A stretch of 64,000 nt of DNA, taken from the NCBI RefSeq assembly GCF_020882245.1, contig NC_083597.1, positions 72,022,152 through 72,086,151 of the forward strand, in the 5' to 3' direction. This stretch comes from Rhopalosiphum padi (taxonomy: Eukaryota > Arthropoda > Insecta > Hemiptera > Aphididae). Under the pieces are notes generated by a model, which was not told the origin of the DNA, made no database searches, and saw only the letters and a list, made by a program, of their open reading frames with translations. Made by a program: the position numbers and the translations under genes. Shown here in pieces: positions 25,306-37,699 of the stretch. Position 1 is the stretch's first letter. Every line of letters starts with the position of its first letter.

Positions 25306-26821
25306 TATTAATAATTAGCATAACACGCACAATTATAATTCATTTTTGTATTCATTGGTACAGTAACCCGATCTAGAATCTAGCCAGATTTTTTGATAAA
25401 TCTATGTCAAATAATCAATACTGCAGTGGAATGTGGATAGGTAAAATATTTGATTCCTCTAATAAATAACTTCGAAAATCTAGTCCCCGAAAAAATAATA
25501 CCATGACAAAATAACTCTATAATAAAAATTATGTGTACCTACCTAACACATATTCACTAGATTTTAATGTTAGTTTATGTATGATTTAAAAACAGTCAAT
25601 TTTTTTAGTCATAATAAATTTGAATTACAATGTCAATAATAGTATGTAAAAAAAAAATACATATAACATTAATATTCAAAAAAAGAGTTTCTATCGACAT
25701 ATAGGACTATAATTATAAGAGTGTAAACATTTCTTAAATTGTATAAAAACCCAAGTATTTAATAATTAATAATATTATACAGCATATTAGCATAATATTA
25801 GATATATTTGTCAAATCGATAAGACGATAAATTATTATATATACCTATTAACGATTAGGTATGTAGCATATATCAATGGGAATGTTTGCTTAGATAGTTC
25901 AGGTTTTATATTTTGCCACCAATTCCCGGAAATATAAAGGTATCGATAGATTCCTGCGCTACAGCCCACAGTATATATATATGTATATGTATGATGAATA
26001 ATATCTCTCTTGGTATTTTTTGTCCATTTCAGTGTAAACAAAATTATATTGTAACGACGTAACTTGTACAAGAATAATATCTATCAATAACATCGGCACG
26101 TTTTTTTTTTTAACTAACAAAAATATTTTTAAAATGTTTATCTACGACAGTACTATATATCCTACAATCTACATTATGTTTTATACTTACTATTTATAGT
26201 GGTTTTTATTACGATAAAAAAAAAATAATAATACAACAATTAAACATAATATATAACTATATTATAAGCAATGCACGTACTATTACTATTACTTTTTACT
26301 CCTATTGTACATATTATTATATAATATTATCCATGTATCATGTATATATTAATACACGACGCGTGTCCATCGTTTCAATCGTTAATCGTTCAATAATCAA
26401 TCAAGGCCCCGTATAATGTGATTTAAAAAAATGTGCGTATCGCCATATCGGTAATACTTTAGAACGTATAAATATTTTTGTTTCAAACTAGACTCGGCGT
26501 TTATCCACTCCCTATGGGCTACATAATACATAATATTATTTACAAATTTTCATTTGTCGACCTAAGGGCTAGATATAATATCTCACAATTCATATCGTGT
26601 ATATAATATATGTATAAACTATATTACAAATTTCATTTTTCACTGCAAAACATCTTCTCAGACCTTGACTTGAATTAATAAGTATCGCGTAAACACGCTG
26701 TGCCTATATGTATTAAATCTAGCCATCTAACTATAAGTGATGGTAGATGCATCAAACATAATTGCAGGTTGAAGCGTAAAATGCGTGAATGAATGAATAA
26801 TAGTAAGTATAATATTGTGTA

Positions 26822-27425
26822 CACTGGGTGATTCTTTTATGGAACAACACTCAATGTTTAAAAATCTATTAACTTTTTGAAAATATTTTTTTTACATAAT
26901 TTCCGGTCAAAATAAACCAACATATAGCAAAAATAATATTTTTTATCGTTGTTTTTTACTTTTTTAAATGACAACATACATTTTTAATTTCACAATCAGA
27001 TACAAAATATTGTTTGGAGTATATTGATACATAAAAATCAAATATCGGTCGAGTAGTTTTTGAGTTATAAATATTTAGAGCTTAGATGAACGGAGTATAG
27101 TAAACCAACATTTTGCAGGATATCCTCGTACTCCTCGAAAATCCGAATTCCATTCAACAAAGCTTTAAATATGTATAACTTAAAAACCACACGTCCGGAA
27201 TTTAATTATCATGTATTGAAATACTCCAAAAAATATTCTGCTTCCAGTTATGAAATAAAAAATGTATGTTGTCATTCAAAAAAGTAAAAAACTTAAAAAT
27301 ATATATAGGTATATAATTTTTTTTTATTATTTTTTTTTTTTACTAGAAATTATGTGAAAAAATATTTTCAAAAACGTTGATAGATTTTGAAATAATGAGT
27401 GTTGTTCCATAAAAGAATCACCCTG
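26822..27425. mobile_element. 604-bp foldback MITE, nearly one long palindrome
   Basis: The ends read GGGTGATTCTTTTATGGAAC and the inverse GTTCCATAAAAGAATCACCC. The two halves stay alignable well inward: ATGACAACATACATTTTT on the left appears inverted at about 27249-27280, and TTTGGAGTATATTGATACAT has its inverted partner near 27213-27233. Arms are therefore close to 290 bp. TA dinucleotides flank it (26820-26821 and 27426-27427), as expected for mariner/Tc1-type insertions. No transposase is present. Confidence 0.75.
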
Positions 27426-30400
27426 TATACATATAACTCGAAATGCAGTGTTTCAGTCGACCTTCGTATGTACGCCGCGTTACCAAAATGTACGCCAACT
27501 CGGTTAACCAGATACCGTGTCAAGCATCAATATCGAAATATTATACCTACCTACCTATACCTACCTAATACTTAGTACTTATCCATGCGCAGCGCAACAT
27601 ACTGCAATGACTGCCATAGTGCCGTATAATATGTATAAAATTTTCATGTACTTATAATTATATATAGTATATACAAAATAGTAAATACAATATGCACACT
27701 ATATATAGTCTATCTAGGTAAATATATATTCTGTACGACTGTACCTATATATTATATTATATTGTAGACTGAAATTTATAATACAATTATGTATGGGAAT
27801 TAACGATAGTATCATGATTCGTGTATAGTATATATTTATATATTATAATATATAAACTACAGTCACTACAGTTTTTGTAAACGGAACAATTAAATTAGAT
27901 TTAGGTTATACGAATAGAAGTGCAAATTTGGATTTAAAAAAAAAATAACGTTTCTATGAGTGGGAGTTACGTGACTAGTTAAGTTTTTGGATTTTTTTTC
28001 TATACATCCAAAAATGTATAATATGTATCTAAATAATTGAAAACGATTAAGAAAGAGGTATATATTAGTCACCTTTCTAAGGCTCTAATTAGTAACTACA
28101 CTTAATGGTTTATAGTGTATACACATAATATAGTAAACGACTAATTAAATATTATATATTTAACCGGTAAAATGAGGGCGAGACTATTTCGTAAATATGT
28201 AACAACAATATTATATTATAGATCGTTTAAGGTGTGATGTATTTAAATTAAAAACAGTTTTATTGTAGGTATTTACATAACCATCAGCGTCCAGCGAATA
28301 ATTTTGATAAATAAAGTGCAGACAGCCAACAGAATAATAGAAATAAGAATATATACAAAGATTAAGTATACTCGTCGTCTCACTTCGTTTATTTCAGTGT
28401 AAAACTTATGCTACGGCGTACATATTATTAATTATATTATATAATAATTAAATTATTACAATAATATAACATTACTTCTAAATAACGCAACGGAGCAAAG
28501 CGTAGATACTTAAATATTTGTATCAAAAAAATATATCGAAAAAGCAAATAATACGAATATACGTATGAATCGTATGATGTATGAATATAACCTTGTAATA
28601 TATTATAATTTTATGACTGGATTCAAAAATAAAATATTCTATTAAAAAAAAATTAATAAATAAAAAATAATTTTGCAATGAAACTTAAAAGATTTAATGT
28701 GTATTAAAATGTTATTAATAAAATTTTGTTTTTTTTTTTATTTTTTTTTTGGAACTATATTTTAAATGTTTATATAGTATAAAAATATTTTAATGTCAAG
28801 ACTTTTCAGATATTTTAATTTTTTAATATAAATAACAATATTATTCATTAAGTTTAAATATTATAATAAGTAATAACCTCGTTTATTCGTGTCAAGTATA
28901 AAATTTAAATTTTAAAAATTCGGGGAACTCAATCTGCTTTATAGTAGGTTTCAAGTGTACCTCGCCATTGATTAGGTCACTGTAATGAATCTATTACATT
29001 TTAATTCAATGATAAATTATATGTAACTATACATCGTATAAAAACTATGAACGATGCCAAGCGGCAAGCGGACACTGTATCAGCCTCAATTTCTAAGGGT
29101 GTATATATTATAATATATTTATATTACCTATATTATAATATTATATATTATTATTGCTATTAGCATATTATATAAATCAATACCGAGTACCGACATAACA
29201 TAATATAGTAAAATTTTATCGATACTATTGTATACACAACTTAAAATATTTTGAAAATTGTACTGTGTGAAATGGGCTGTATAATATGCTGAAATGATAA
29301 TAGAAATAATATAGAAATATTTCAAGTATCTATGTAAATTTTTTTTGAATTACAGGAAAATAACTAAAATTGTTAGAGCAGAAATCGTTATTGTTCATTT
29401 AAATCTAAATTTTTAAAATTGTTGACGTTAAAATATGTCTTTAAATGGCTTAAAATATACGCCAAAATAGTTATAGCAAATTATATATCATACTCATCTA
29501 TGATCTATAATAATGGTAATGTAAATAATTAGTAAAAACCTTAAATCTCTACATATATAGACATATATTACTCGAAAAAGTTAAGTAAATATTCCTCTGT
29601 ATTTTGTTAATTTTGTCCTATTATTAAAAAAAATGTTGGCACATTTTTACCAGAAATCATTTTAATGTTGAAGCATTTTTCTAATCCAAAACATAATTAC
29701 TATAGACACATTTATATATCTGCACTAAGATAGTAAAACCAATACACTGTTCGTTTCGTTCATGATTAAAAATCCATGAGTCCATAATACTACAAGTTAA
29801 CTATCGTAGTAATTCGTAGTACTTATATATAATTAGGAATCTATCAAATTCATTCAATTTAAAGGTCTTAAAATCTTAAGAATAAAGATTTTATTAAACA
29901 TAAACAGGAAAAACAGGAAAAATACTAGTTACGTAAGAATTACTACAACACTATATTATTACCGTTATAACCCAAAAAATATTAAAATATCAAACACATG
30001 TTAATATAATAGTATCACGTCAACATAAAATTAAAGATGTATTGATATATTATTGCAGTTTTTGCATTTTGTAATAGATTTCTCGAGCTATTCGGAATTT
30101 AAAATGTATTTTTGGGTTATATTTTAAATCTTGAATAAATTTACTATAACAAAGTCTGTTTTTACTGAGTTATTTAATTTAAAAAAAATTAATTGTTCAT
30201 AGTGTTACTACGTGTTTTGTAATTTCCTAATATAACAAAATTAGGTTTATCGTTGATGATGACCCACATAAAAATGTTCAAACATAATATGAAGATGATT
30301 GCCAAATTTCTTACAATGCCATGATGATGACCCATAAAAAGGTTTTACTCCATTATTGGTCACTTTTAGTGAACACAACTAAAGGAATAAGCTGAGGATA

Positions 30401-33400
30401 ATCACCAAAACAATGTTTTAAAAAAAAATTATTTATCAATAATATTGATAGTTTAAATTAATATATTTCATTATTTCAAATTGTATTATATTATTGTGTA
30501 ATAAATACGGATATCGCACATTCCTTCTGCGTATATAATTTTAATTTATAAAATATAGTAAGTACTAAGTTATGCTCGTGAATTTTGTTTTCAATTTAAA
30601 TAATTAAATAATAATACATTATTATGAATAGCGATATGGGTTATTGGTATAATAAATAATGTAGGTAGTAGTTTTAAAATCATTTTTTTTATTCGATAAC
30701 CTCAAGATCAGAATTATAATCACGAGTTTTCATTTTTACAGTAATAATTTATATAGTTCCAATATAAAAAAATATTAGACTATTTAAAAAATAAATTTGA
30801 CCTTAAGGTTAAAGAACTTAGAACTATATTACTATATATGTAGTATATAAACAATATACAATATACATAAACCTAATATTTTATTCTATAGTGACTAATT
30901 CAATGGTTACACGTTCATTGATATATTTTGTTCAACATAAACTATTGTTCAAACACAATACTATAATTTGTAGTTAATTTGTAAGGTATCTCGAGTATCT
31001 AATATGTATGATGTATTATTTAATTACAAATTTAAATACAATCAAGAATTAAAGAAGAAAGAGAATATTATTGATGCCAATATATATTTATATTATAATG
31101 GGAGTTATTCAATTTCGTATACTGACTACTGAGTGAAATGACTATACCTTGCTATAACACTAATATAAGATAAAGATGGTATTTAAGTGTTATTTTATTC
31201 TTGAAATAATTTATTTAACCATTTTTTACACTACTGCACATGTTTTTTCTTTAAATACTTATAACCTAACCTTGTATTTTTTCAAAACAAAAATTTGATA
31301 CAATTAATATTAAATTTCATTGTCATACGATTATTTTATGTATCATTACAGTATCGCATACATGATAAATACGGTTATTTATAAATGAAAAACGTAAATA
31401 AAAAGTTTGATGCTCACAAATCATATTATTGGCAAAAACTGAGTACCTAGGTATTATTATTTATTTGATTATCTTTGTACATCCTTTTAAATTTCACTTA
31501 TTTATAGGTGCTCGGGAGCACGTACGCAACAGGTCTAAATGTATGCCGCCCATTATACACGTCAAACTATAAATATCTATTTTGATTTCACTTGTTTTAG
31601 TAATTTAGTCATATTATTTTTAGGATCTTCTTATTTTTAATTAAATATCAATTATACACACATTAGTCGAAATATAAATTTACATTATTTCATAAATATA
31701 TTATATTATATATTTAAATAGGTACGAGTATACACGTCATATGACATATTCTAATAAATATGTATGTAAATTTTACATATTTGGTTAAATATTAGAATAC
31801 AATCTTTCGATAATTAACCCAATCCTTAAATAGCATCAGATAAATTTAAACATTATATAAGTAACTTTATTTTTTTTTTAATTTAATTGCAATTTTTTTT
31901 TCTCTAATCTGAAATTAAATTATTATATAATAAATATTTTATTCCAGAAAATCACTAAAATACAGTACGTCTGTCGCCTATACTTAAACTTCCTCTGAAT
32001 TAAATACGTAAATTATATTTTTACGACTTTTTGAAATGAGAGGAACGCCCGGAGTAATTTTAACCAAACTTGCATGCGTTCTCTTTAGCCGCCGAATTAA
32101 AACACTGGCTATATTTTAAGCCTATTTTCTTACTCATAATTATAATTTCGTGTTCACGTTTTTCTCTCTAGTTGTTATGACTTAATATGCACTTTTGTAA
32201 AATTTTATATCGTGTCATTTGTTGATTTGTGGGTTATACACTGGTGGTTGTCAAGATATGCCATTATTTTAAATTTAATGAATTACTAAAATTAAGTAAA
32301 TTCTAATATAAATAGTACAATTAAATCAATTATTCAATAAAGTACACAACAATGTAAGGAAAGTTTTTAAAATAATTTTGTATTAATGATTTTAAATAAA
32401 AAAAAATCTCAACTATAGATTATATATATAATATATGCTTTACACACAAATTTAACAAGTTGACTACTCTGAGTATTGTATTTCTCTCATTATACGCGCT
32501 ACATAAAAAAGTTGACTAGAATTTTTCATAGTTACCAATTTATAATTGATAATTAAATTTATTCCTCATTTTTTTTTCCATCAAGTGTGTAAAGTTTTTA
32601 TATTTAAATATTGTAATAAAAACTACAGAAAAAACTGAATTCAGTAGAGCAAATTCTACATTTTTATTTTGTACTTGTAGTTTGTACATTTTTTCCTGAA
32701 TGGAGTCTGTAATATAGGTAGCTATTTTAGACTTTAAAGTATACCTAATACCTATTAATACATTATATTATATTAAATATTTAAATCATATTATGCTAAA
32801 ATATGTTATGTCTCTGTATTAATAAAAGTTTATATAGGTACATAAAATCTAGAATTGTAAAATGTATATACTTTTGTATTTTTAAGAATTAAGATCACAT
32901 AAAGTAACATTATAAAGTTATATAATTATTTAAAATATATTAGTTTATGGTTTATAGTGTGTCTATTTAAATTGTAAAATGTACTATTTAGGTATTTAGG
33001 TAAATTTAGGTAGGTATTTTAGTCTCCGATTAAATAACTTTTTATTGACACGATGCAGATTAATTCAATTGTAATATTATACGTATAATATATACTTTAT
33101 CAAGCTATACTTTGAAACTATAGTTTGTCAATAATACAATTCAGTACATATCAAGGTTATTCTAGGTCTGGGGGCGTTGATAATAATAATAATAATAATA
33201 AAAAAAAACACAAAATACACCAAAGTAAAAGTAGGTATTTACGAATAAAATAATGTAAAATAATCGTTTTAAAATGGGTAAATACGTATTGTAGTAATAA
33301 GCTGTATACCTATATAGGGTGTCATAATTGATGACATTTATTTTTATGAAGACGGTAAAATAAAATAATATATTCTACGACTTTCTATTAAATAGTGATT

Positions 33401-34599
33401 TTTCAACGTATTATTATGTAATCAATATTTGTAATAATCTGATAAGTTTTTGGCAGTGATGTTTTGCATATGCCTATAACATGATATAATTTGACCTTGA
33501 GTGTAGAAATGTATGATTAAAATAAATTTTGATTTGACAAGAAATTTATTACGTAGTTACGTACTTACATTTAAATATAATATGTAATACCAAACGTAAG
33601 AGAAAAAATAAGCAGACTGAAATGTTAATATTTCGTAGTAAAGCCAACGGCCTCGTGTAAGTATATAGTATATACATACTTATTGGTAGGTGATATTCAT
33701 GTACAAGATGTACACATATTTTAAGTTAACGTGCCCAGACACTTGTTGCGAAAGTACTATCAATCGTGAGAATCTATTTTATAAAATAAAATATATACAG
33801 AAGGAACGGATAAGCGTGTTTTAGTAAAAAAAAAAAATTATGATAAAATTAACAGACGACCATAAGTATTTATGTAAATGCCCGACCAACGGACTAGTAT
33901 TGTTACAGGGACGGACTTATGACATTTTTTATAACTTGAAATATTATCGCTATTCGCTAATTCGCTATACACCTGTACAAAATATTACAAAACTAAAAAT
34001 CTAATGTTCGGATTGCGAGAGGAATACCACGCGTTCTTCTCGCATAATAGGTATAATAATAATAATAATAACGTACATAAATATTACGATTAAATCACAA
34101 CGGGAGAACGTACCTATCTACTGCAACGTGCGCGGAGCTTTTCTAATCGTTAATTTCTTGCAATCCATGCCCGCCGCGGAACGCCGTGACACAATATGAT
34201 ATTTAATTTATATATTATAATATATATTGAAATATTGCGATTTACGATGGTTATATGGTATAATATTGTACACGCGGTTGAAATATATATCGCGGTCAGG
34301 TACGTAAACACACGATGTATGTTTATAATGTATAATTATGTAACAATAATAATATTATTGTAATTATTTGTAAATTATTACCGATGGAAAATAACCAATC
34401 ACGATATTATATTAATTTAATCATTATTAATATGTATATATATATATATTATGGACGATGATAAATATAGCGAATCGAGCATTGGCGTATTTAACGAAAA
34501 TATAAATCAAAAAAAAATCGAACGGATGTAAAACGATAAAATACAATAATGAAAATGGAGAGAAAAAAAGGTAACGAAAAGGTGCACAACTGTCATTAA

Positions 34600-35160
34600 T
34601 ATTTTAATAATATATTATATTATTACAGAGCGTCCGTCGCGATCACCGGTCGAAAATCGAATCTACAGCGCCGCGCGGTACTCGCCGGACTGCGTGTTGC
34701 TGCTCTCCACGGGCCGCCGTCGCCAGTCGCCACCGCTCGGTTGTGAACGCGACGCGCGCGCGTTTTTTCTCGCTCCTTGGCCCCTTCTCTCCGCGATACG
34801 CACAACTTACGCGGGCTACGCGTCGCGGGCGCCTCGTATAATTACATTTTACAATAATAATAATTATTATTATTCACCAACACGGTTATGATATTATTGT
34901 ATAATAATAATAATAATACGCGACTGTGTCACACGGGAAACCAGTTTCGTTCTAAGCGCTATAATATTACGATAAACACAATATTATTAGAATATTATTA
35001 TTGTATTATTATAATTTATAATATACACATCGGTCATCGTGTGACGCTCGCGTTGTTTTGGACACACAGTCATAAACACGATCGCGTCGGTCATCATCGT
35101 CTCTCGTTTCAACGCGTACTGTGGCAGTTGCGTGCTCGCATTTGTGTACCTATATAGTGT
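34600..35160. promoter_or_regulatory. CpG-rich patch, candidate promoter and first exon
   Basis: About 34640-34850 is dense in CpG (for example GAACGCGACGCGCGCGCG near 34744) and stands out sharply from flanking DNA. A second CpG-rich part lies at about 35040-35140. On - it could be the noncoding first exon of torso-like, 11.5 kb upstream of the first exon I can place. On + it could begin an unrecognised transcript. Frames through it encode Arg/Ala-rich nonsense typical of CpG-rich untranslated DNA, so no protein is called. Confidence 0.45.
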
Positions 35161-36640
35161 ATTATACGTCATAATAATATTTTACGTACATTATAATATA
35201 GTAATCACTAATTTGTATAAATGTGTTGCGCTATTACTGCAGCAATAATTATTAGTTTGGTATTTTATGTATTACTAATAGTAATTTACTATGTATTGTA
35301 CTAAAGGTACATCGAAACTTTCAGCATATACGTAGTACCTACATAAATAAGGTATACTTTTATATGGCTACATTTTGTAAATAATATAAAGACTTAAATA
35401 TACTTGTTAGTCGACATTCTACGTATATTTCTGTTAGGTATATAATATAGTTAGTCCTATAAAATCTAGATTTTTGTGCTCTAAAAAATGTTAAATATTG
35501 CTTAACACGACCACTAGCCAAGACATATTCTTCGTGTAAAAATTAATATTATTGTAGAAAAAATTTCAAAAAGTTACTTAATTATAACGGAGTGACGCAA
35601 ATAAGCAAAAATAGCACTGGAGAGGGATCTCTATTCAATTCGGATCGTATTAAAAAAAAGTAATCTCTTAATCAAGCCAGTGCTCGTCTGAACTTTGCTA
35701 CATAGATTTTTTTTGATTTTTTTTATTAAAAATGAATATTGCTTATTTAAAATAATTTAAAAAAATAATAAAATATATAAATTGGTATTAAAAAATGTAA
35801 ATATGTACTTAGAAGTTATAATAATTTAAAGGATAAATAATTTGAAAAATATTTATTTTATAAGATAATTCAACGTAATATTAAAATTTTGATCATGCAT
35901 ATATTTTATATTTATATGATAAATAATATACGTTACATTTTTGTATAAAGTATATACCTATATAAAGAAACTACTATTATAATTATATATGTTTAGTATA
36001 TAATATAATATATAGATACGCTGTTAACAAATAATAACATGGAGGCATGAAGCATGGCAATAATAAAAATAAACAATGATTATTATAAGTTATACTATAT
36101 TAACATGAATAAATCAACACGCTTTTAAATTTAAAATAAAATGCGCATTGGAACCTACAGTACCGGGTATTATAAAATATTAAAATCACGATTAACTAGG
36201 CTATTTATGAAATCTTCACTTAATCGTATATAAATATTTATATAACAAATATATGTTATTTATTCTGCATAATATAAGTGTAATAAATAAATAAAATTAT
36301 AAAATTTATTTTTTAGTTATCTATTTGCGTTACTTGACCATGTTTGTTTAATTTACGAAATCACTGAAAAGTATGACCTAAAAACATAACTCATATAGTC
36401 ACATATATGTTGCTGGGGCGGTATTGACAAGGCCCAAGGAGAGGGGGAAATATAATTGTATGCATACACGATACACATACACATCTCATTTTTTTCTATC
36501 GATAGAAACATGAAAACTAATTTTATGTGCTTTACACAATTCACAATATATTATATTTTATTATGAAAAAGTTATATTTATAATAAATGGTTTGTATATT
36601 TTGATGATTGATAGAATCACTAATAAATAATGTATATTTA
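35161..36640. other. AT-rich intergenic DNA, nothing recognised
   Basis: I see no gene, RNA or clear mobile element in this stretch, only low-complexity AT-rich sequence. Confidence 0.5.
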
Positions 36641-36649
36641 CCCAGGCCA

Positions 36650-36717
36650 ATGTAAGGTAGATTACTTAGTACCTACCCATTGGCCATCTCCCTCCATCAT
36701 TATAAATTCGCCACTGC
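36650..36717. mobile_element. Right end of a hAT-type element
   Basis: The segment ends ATAAATTCGCCACTG, the inverse of the common hAT terminus CAGTGGCG. A matching left end and target duplication were not found, so this is a terminal fragment. Confidence 0.4.
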
Positions 36718-36739
36718 ATTATATATTTTACGGTGAAAG

Positions 36740-36885
36740 ATGAAAATTGGTAAATGTCGTCATTCCCCGGTCAATGACGTCATTAACCAAAATGATTCAA
36801 TTATGTAGGTAAATGTTGTAAAAAACACGTATTTTAAACTCAAATGTACATCTTTCACCGGTCATTGACGTCATTTACCAAAACT
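36740..36885. repeat. GGTCAATGACGTCATTAACC repeats next to an integrase relic
   Basis: GGTCAATGACGTCATTAACC (about 36771-36790) and GGTCATTGACGTCATTTACC (about 36860-36879) are direct near-copies. TTGGTAAATGTCGTCATT (about 36749-36766) is an inverted partner. A related ATTGACGTCAATAACC occurs again near 37637-37652, on the other side of the integrase pseudogene. The paired motifs may be termini or subterminal repeats of the same element. Confidence 0.5.
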
Positions 36886-37097
36886 TGTGGTAAATGAAGA
36901 TAATTAGATAGATCTCAAATGATACACTGATTGTTTTCATATAGATACTATTTAATAATGATTTATTGTTGGCGGGTGATTCATTTTTGAATTTCATCAT
37001 TTTTGATTTCAATGAAGTTAATGAAAGGTTAAGTTAATTGAAATGAATAAAATAGGTGCATATTATTATAAATTATTTATTTGTACAGTTTTGGTTA

Positions 37098-37551
37098 CTA
37101 TGACATTTCTGCTGCACTATAAAGACATTTTTTAGTGACACAACCAGTTTTGCAATTGCATCGATTGAAGCCTTGATGACCAGCTATTTTTTGTCCAGCA
37201 GCTTTGCGTAATGTTATTTCCCTATCTTTAATTTTTTTCATAGCTTCATCTAGTATTTTCTAGAAATTTTTCTTTGCATGGGGAAATTTGAGCTCTTGTA
37301 TATTATGTTTCAACACACCATATTCTGTACCGGGTTCAAACATCCGGGTACTTATTTTATTTAAAATTAAATAAATATTATCAAATTAAAATTGGCTTGC
37401 ATAATTTATACATGATGACATCTTCACATAAAATAATAACAGCAAGTAAATTACGCTAAGAACTTCGAGTCCTATCAACATCTGGTATTGGGATACGAAC
37501 AGTTGTACCGACTTTGAGCTTTGAACATTTTTCGTTAGACAATCTCAACAT
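37098..37551 (-). pseudogene. Degraded KRBA2-like integrase C-terminus
   Basis: Read on -, this stretch encodes VGTTVRIPIPDVDRTRSS, RNLLAVIILCEDVIMYKLC, FEPGTEYGVLKHNIQELKF and GHQGFNRCNCKTGCVTKKC. These match, in order, the C-terminal part of transposon-derived integrase proteins of the KRBA2/SCAND3 type, including the Cys-rich tail. It is interrupted by several in-frame stops and at least one frame change, so it is not functional. Only about 150 residues are recognisable. The upstream catalytic integrase core was not found. Confidence 0.7.
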
Positions 37552-37699
37552 TTTTTAATTCAAAACTATTTTTTAAAATTCGATACAATTCTTTCCATAA
37601 ACGTATTGAACATCATTCTCCAATTAAACCATGGGGATTGACGTCAATAACCGAGGAATGTCTACATTTACAACATTTACCACGTTAACATCATTAACC

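Larger units (their letters stand above)
23048..34599. other. Long gene-poor AT-rich region
   Basis: I find no supported coding exon in this 11.5 kb. If torso-like starts at the CpG patch to the right, all of it is its first intron. The recognisable contents are an inverted-repeat region (about 24701-25305), a 604-bp foldback element (26822-27425), and simple repeats such as (TAA)n at about 33178-33200 and (TA)n at about 34434-34449. Short open frames here are no longer than expected by chance and match nothing I know. Confidence 0.5.

Noticed and set aside
32030..32085. Short - strand peptide MQVWLKLLRAFLSF considered as a torso-like signal peptide
   Set aside because: It is hydrophobic enough to consider, but no acceptable donor follows in the required phase.
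34623..34891. Open frames on both strands of the CpG patch
   Set aside because: The Arg/Ala/Pro-rich translations are what CpG-rich untranslated DNA gives in any frame. One frame lacks an ATG, and there is no homology.
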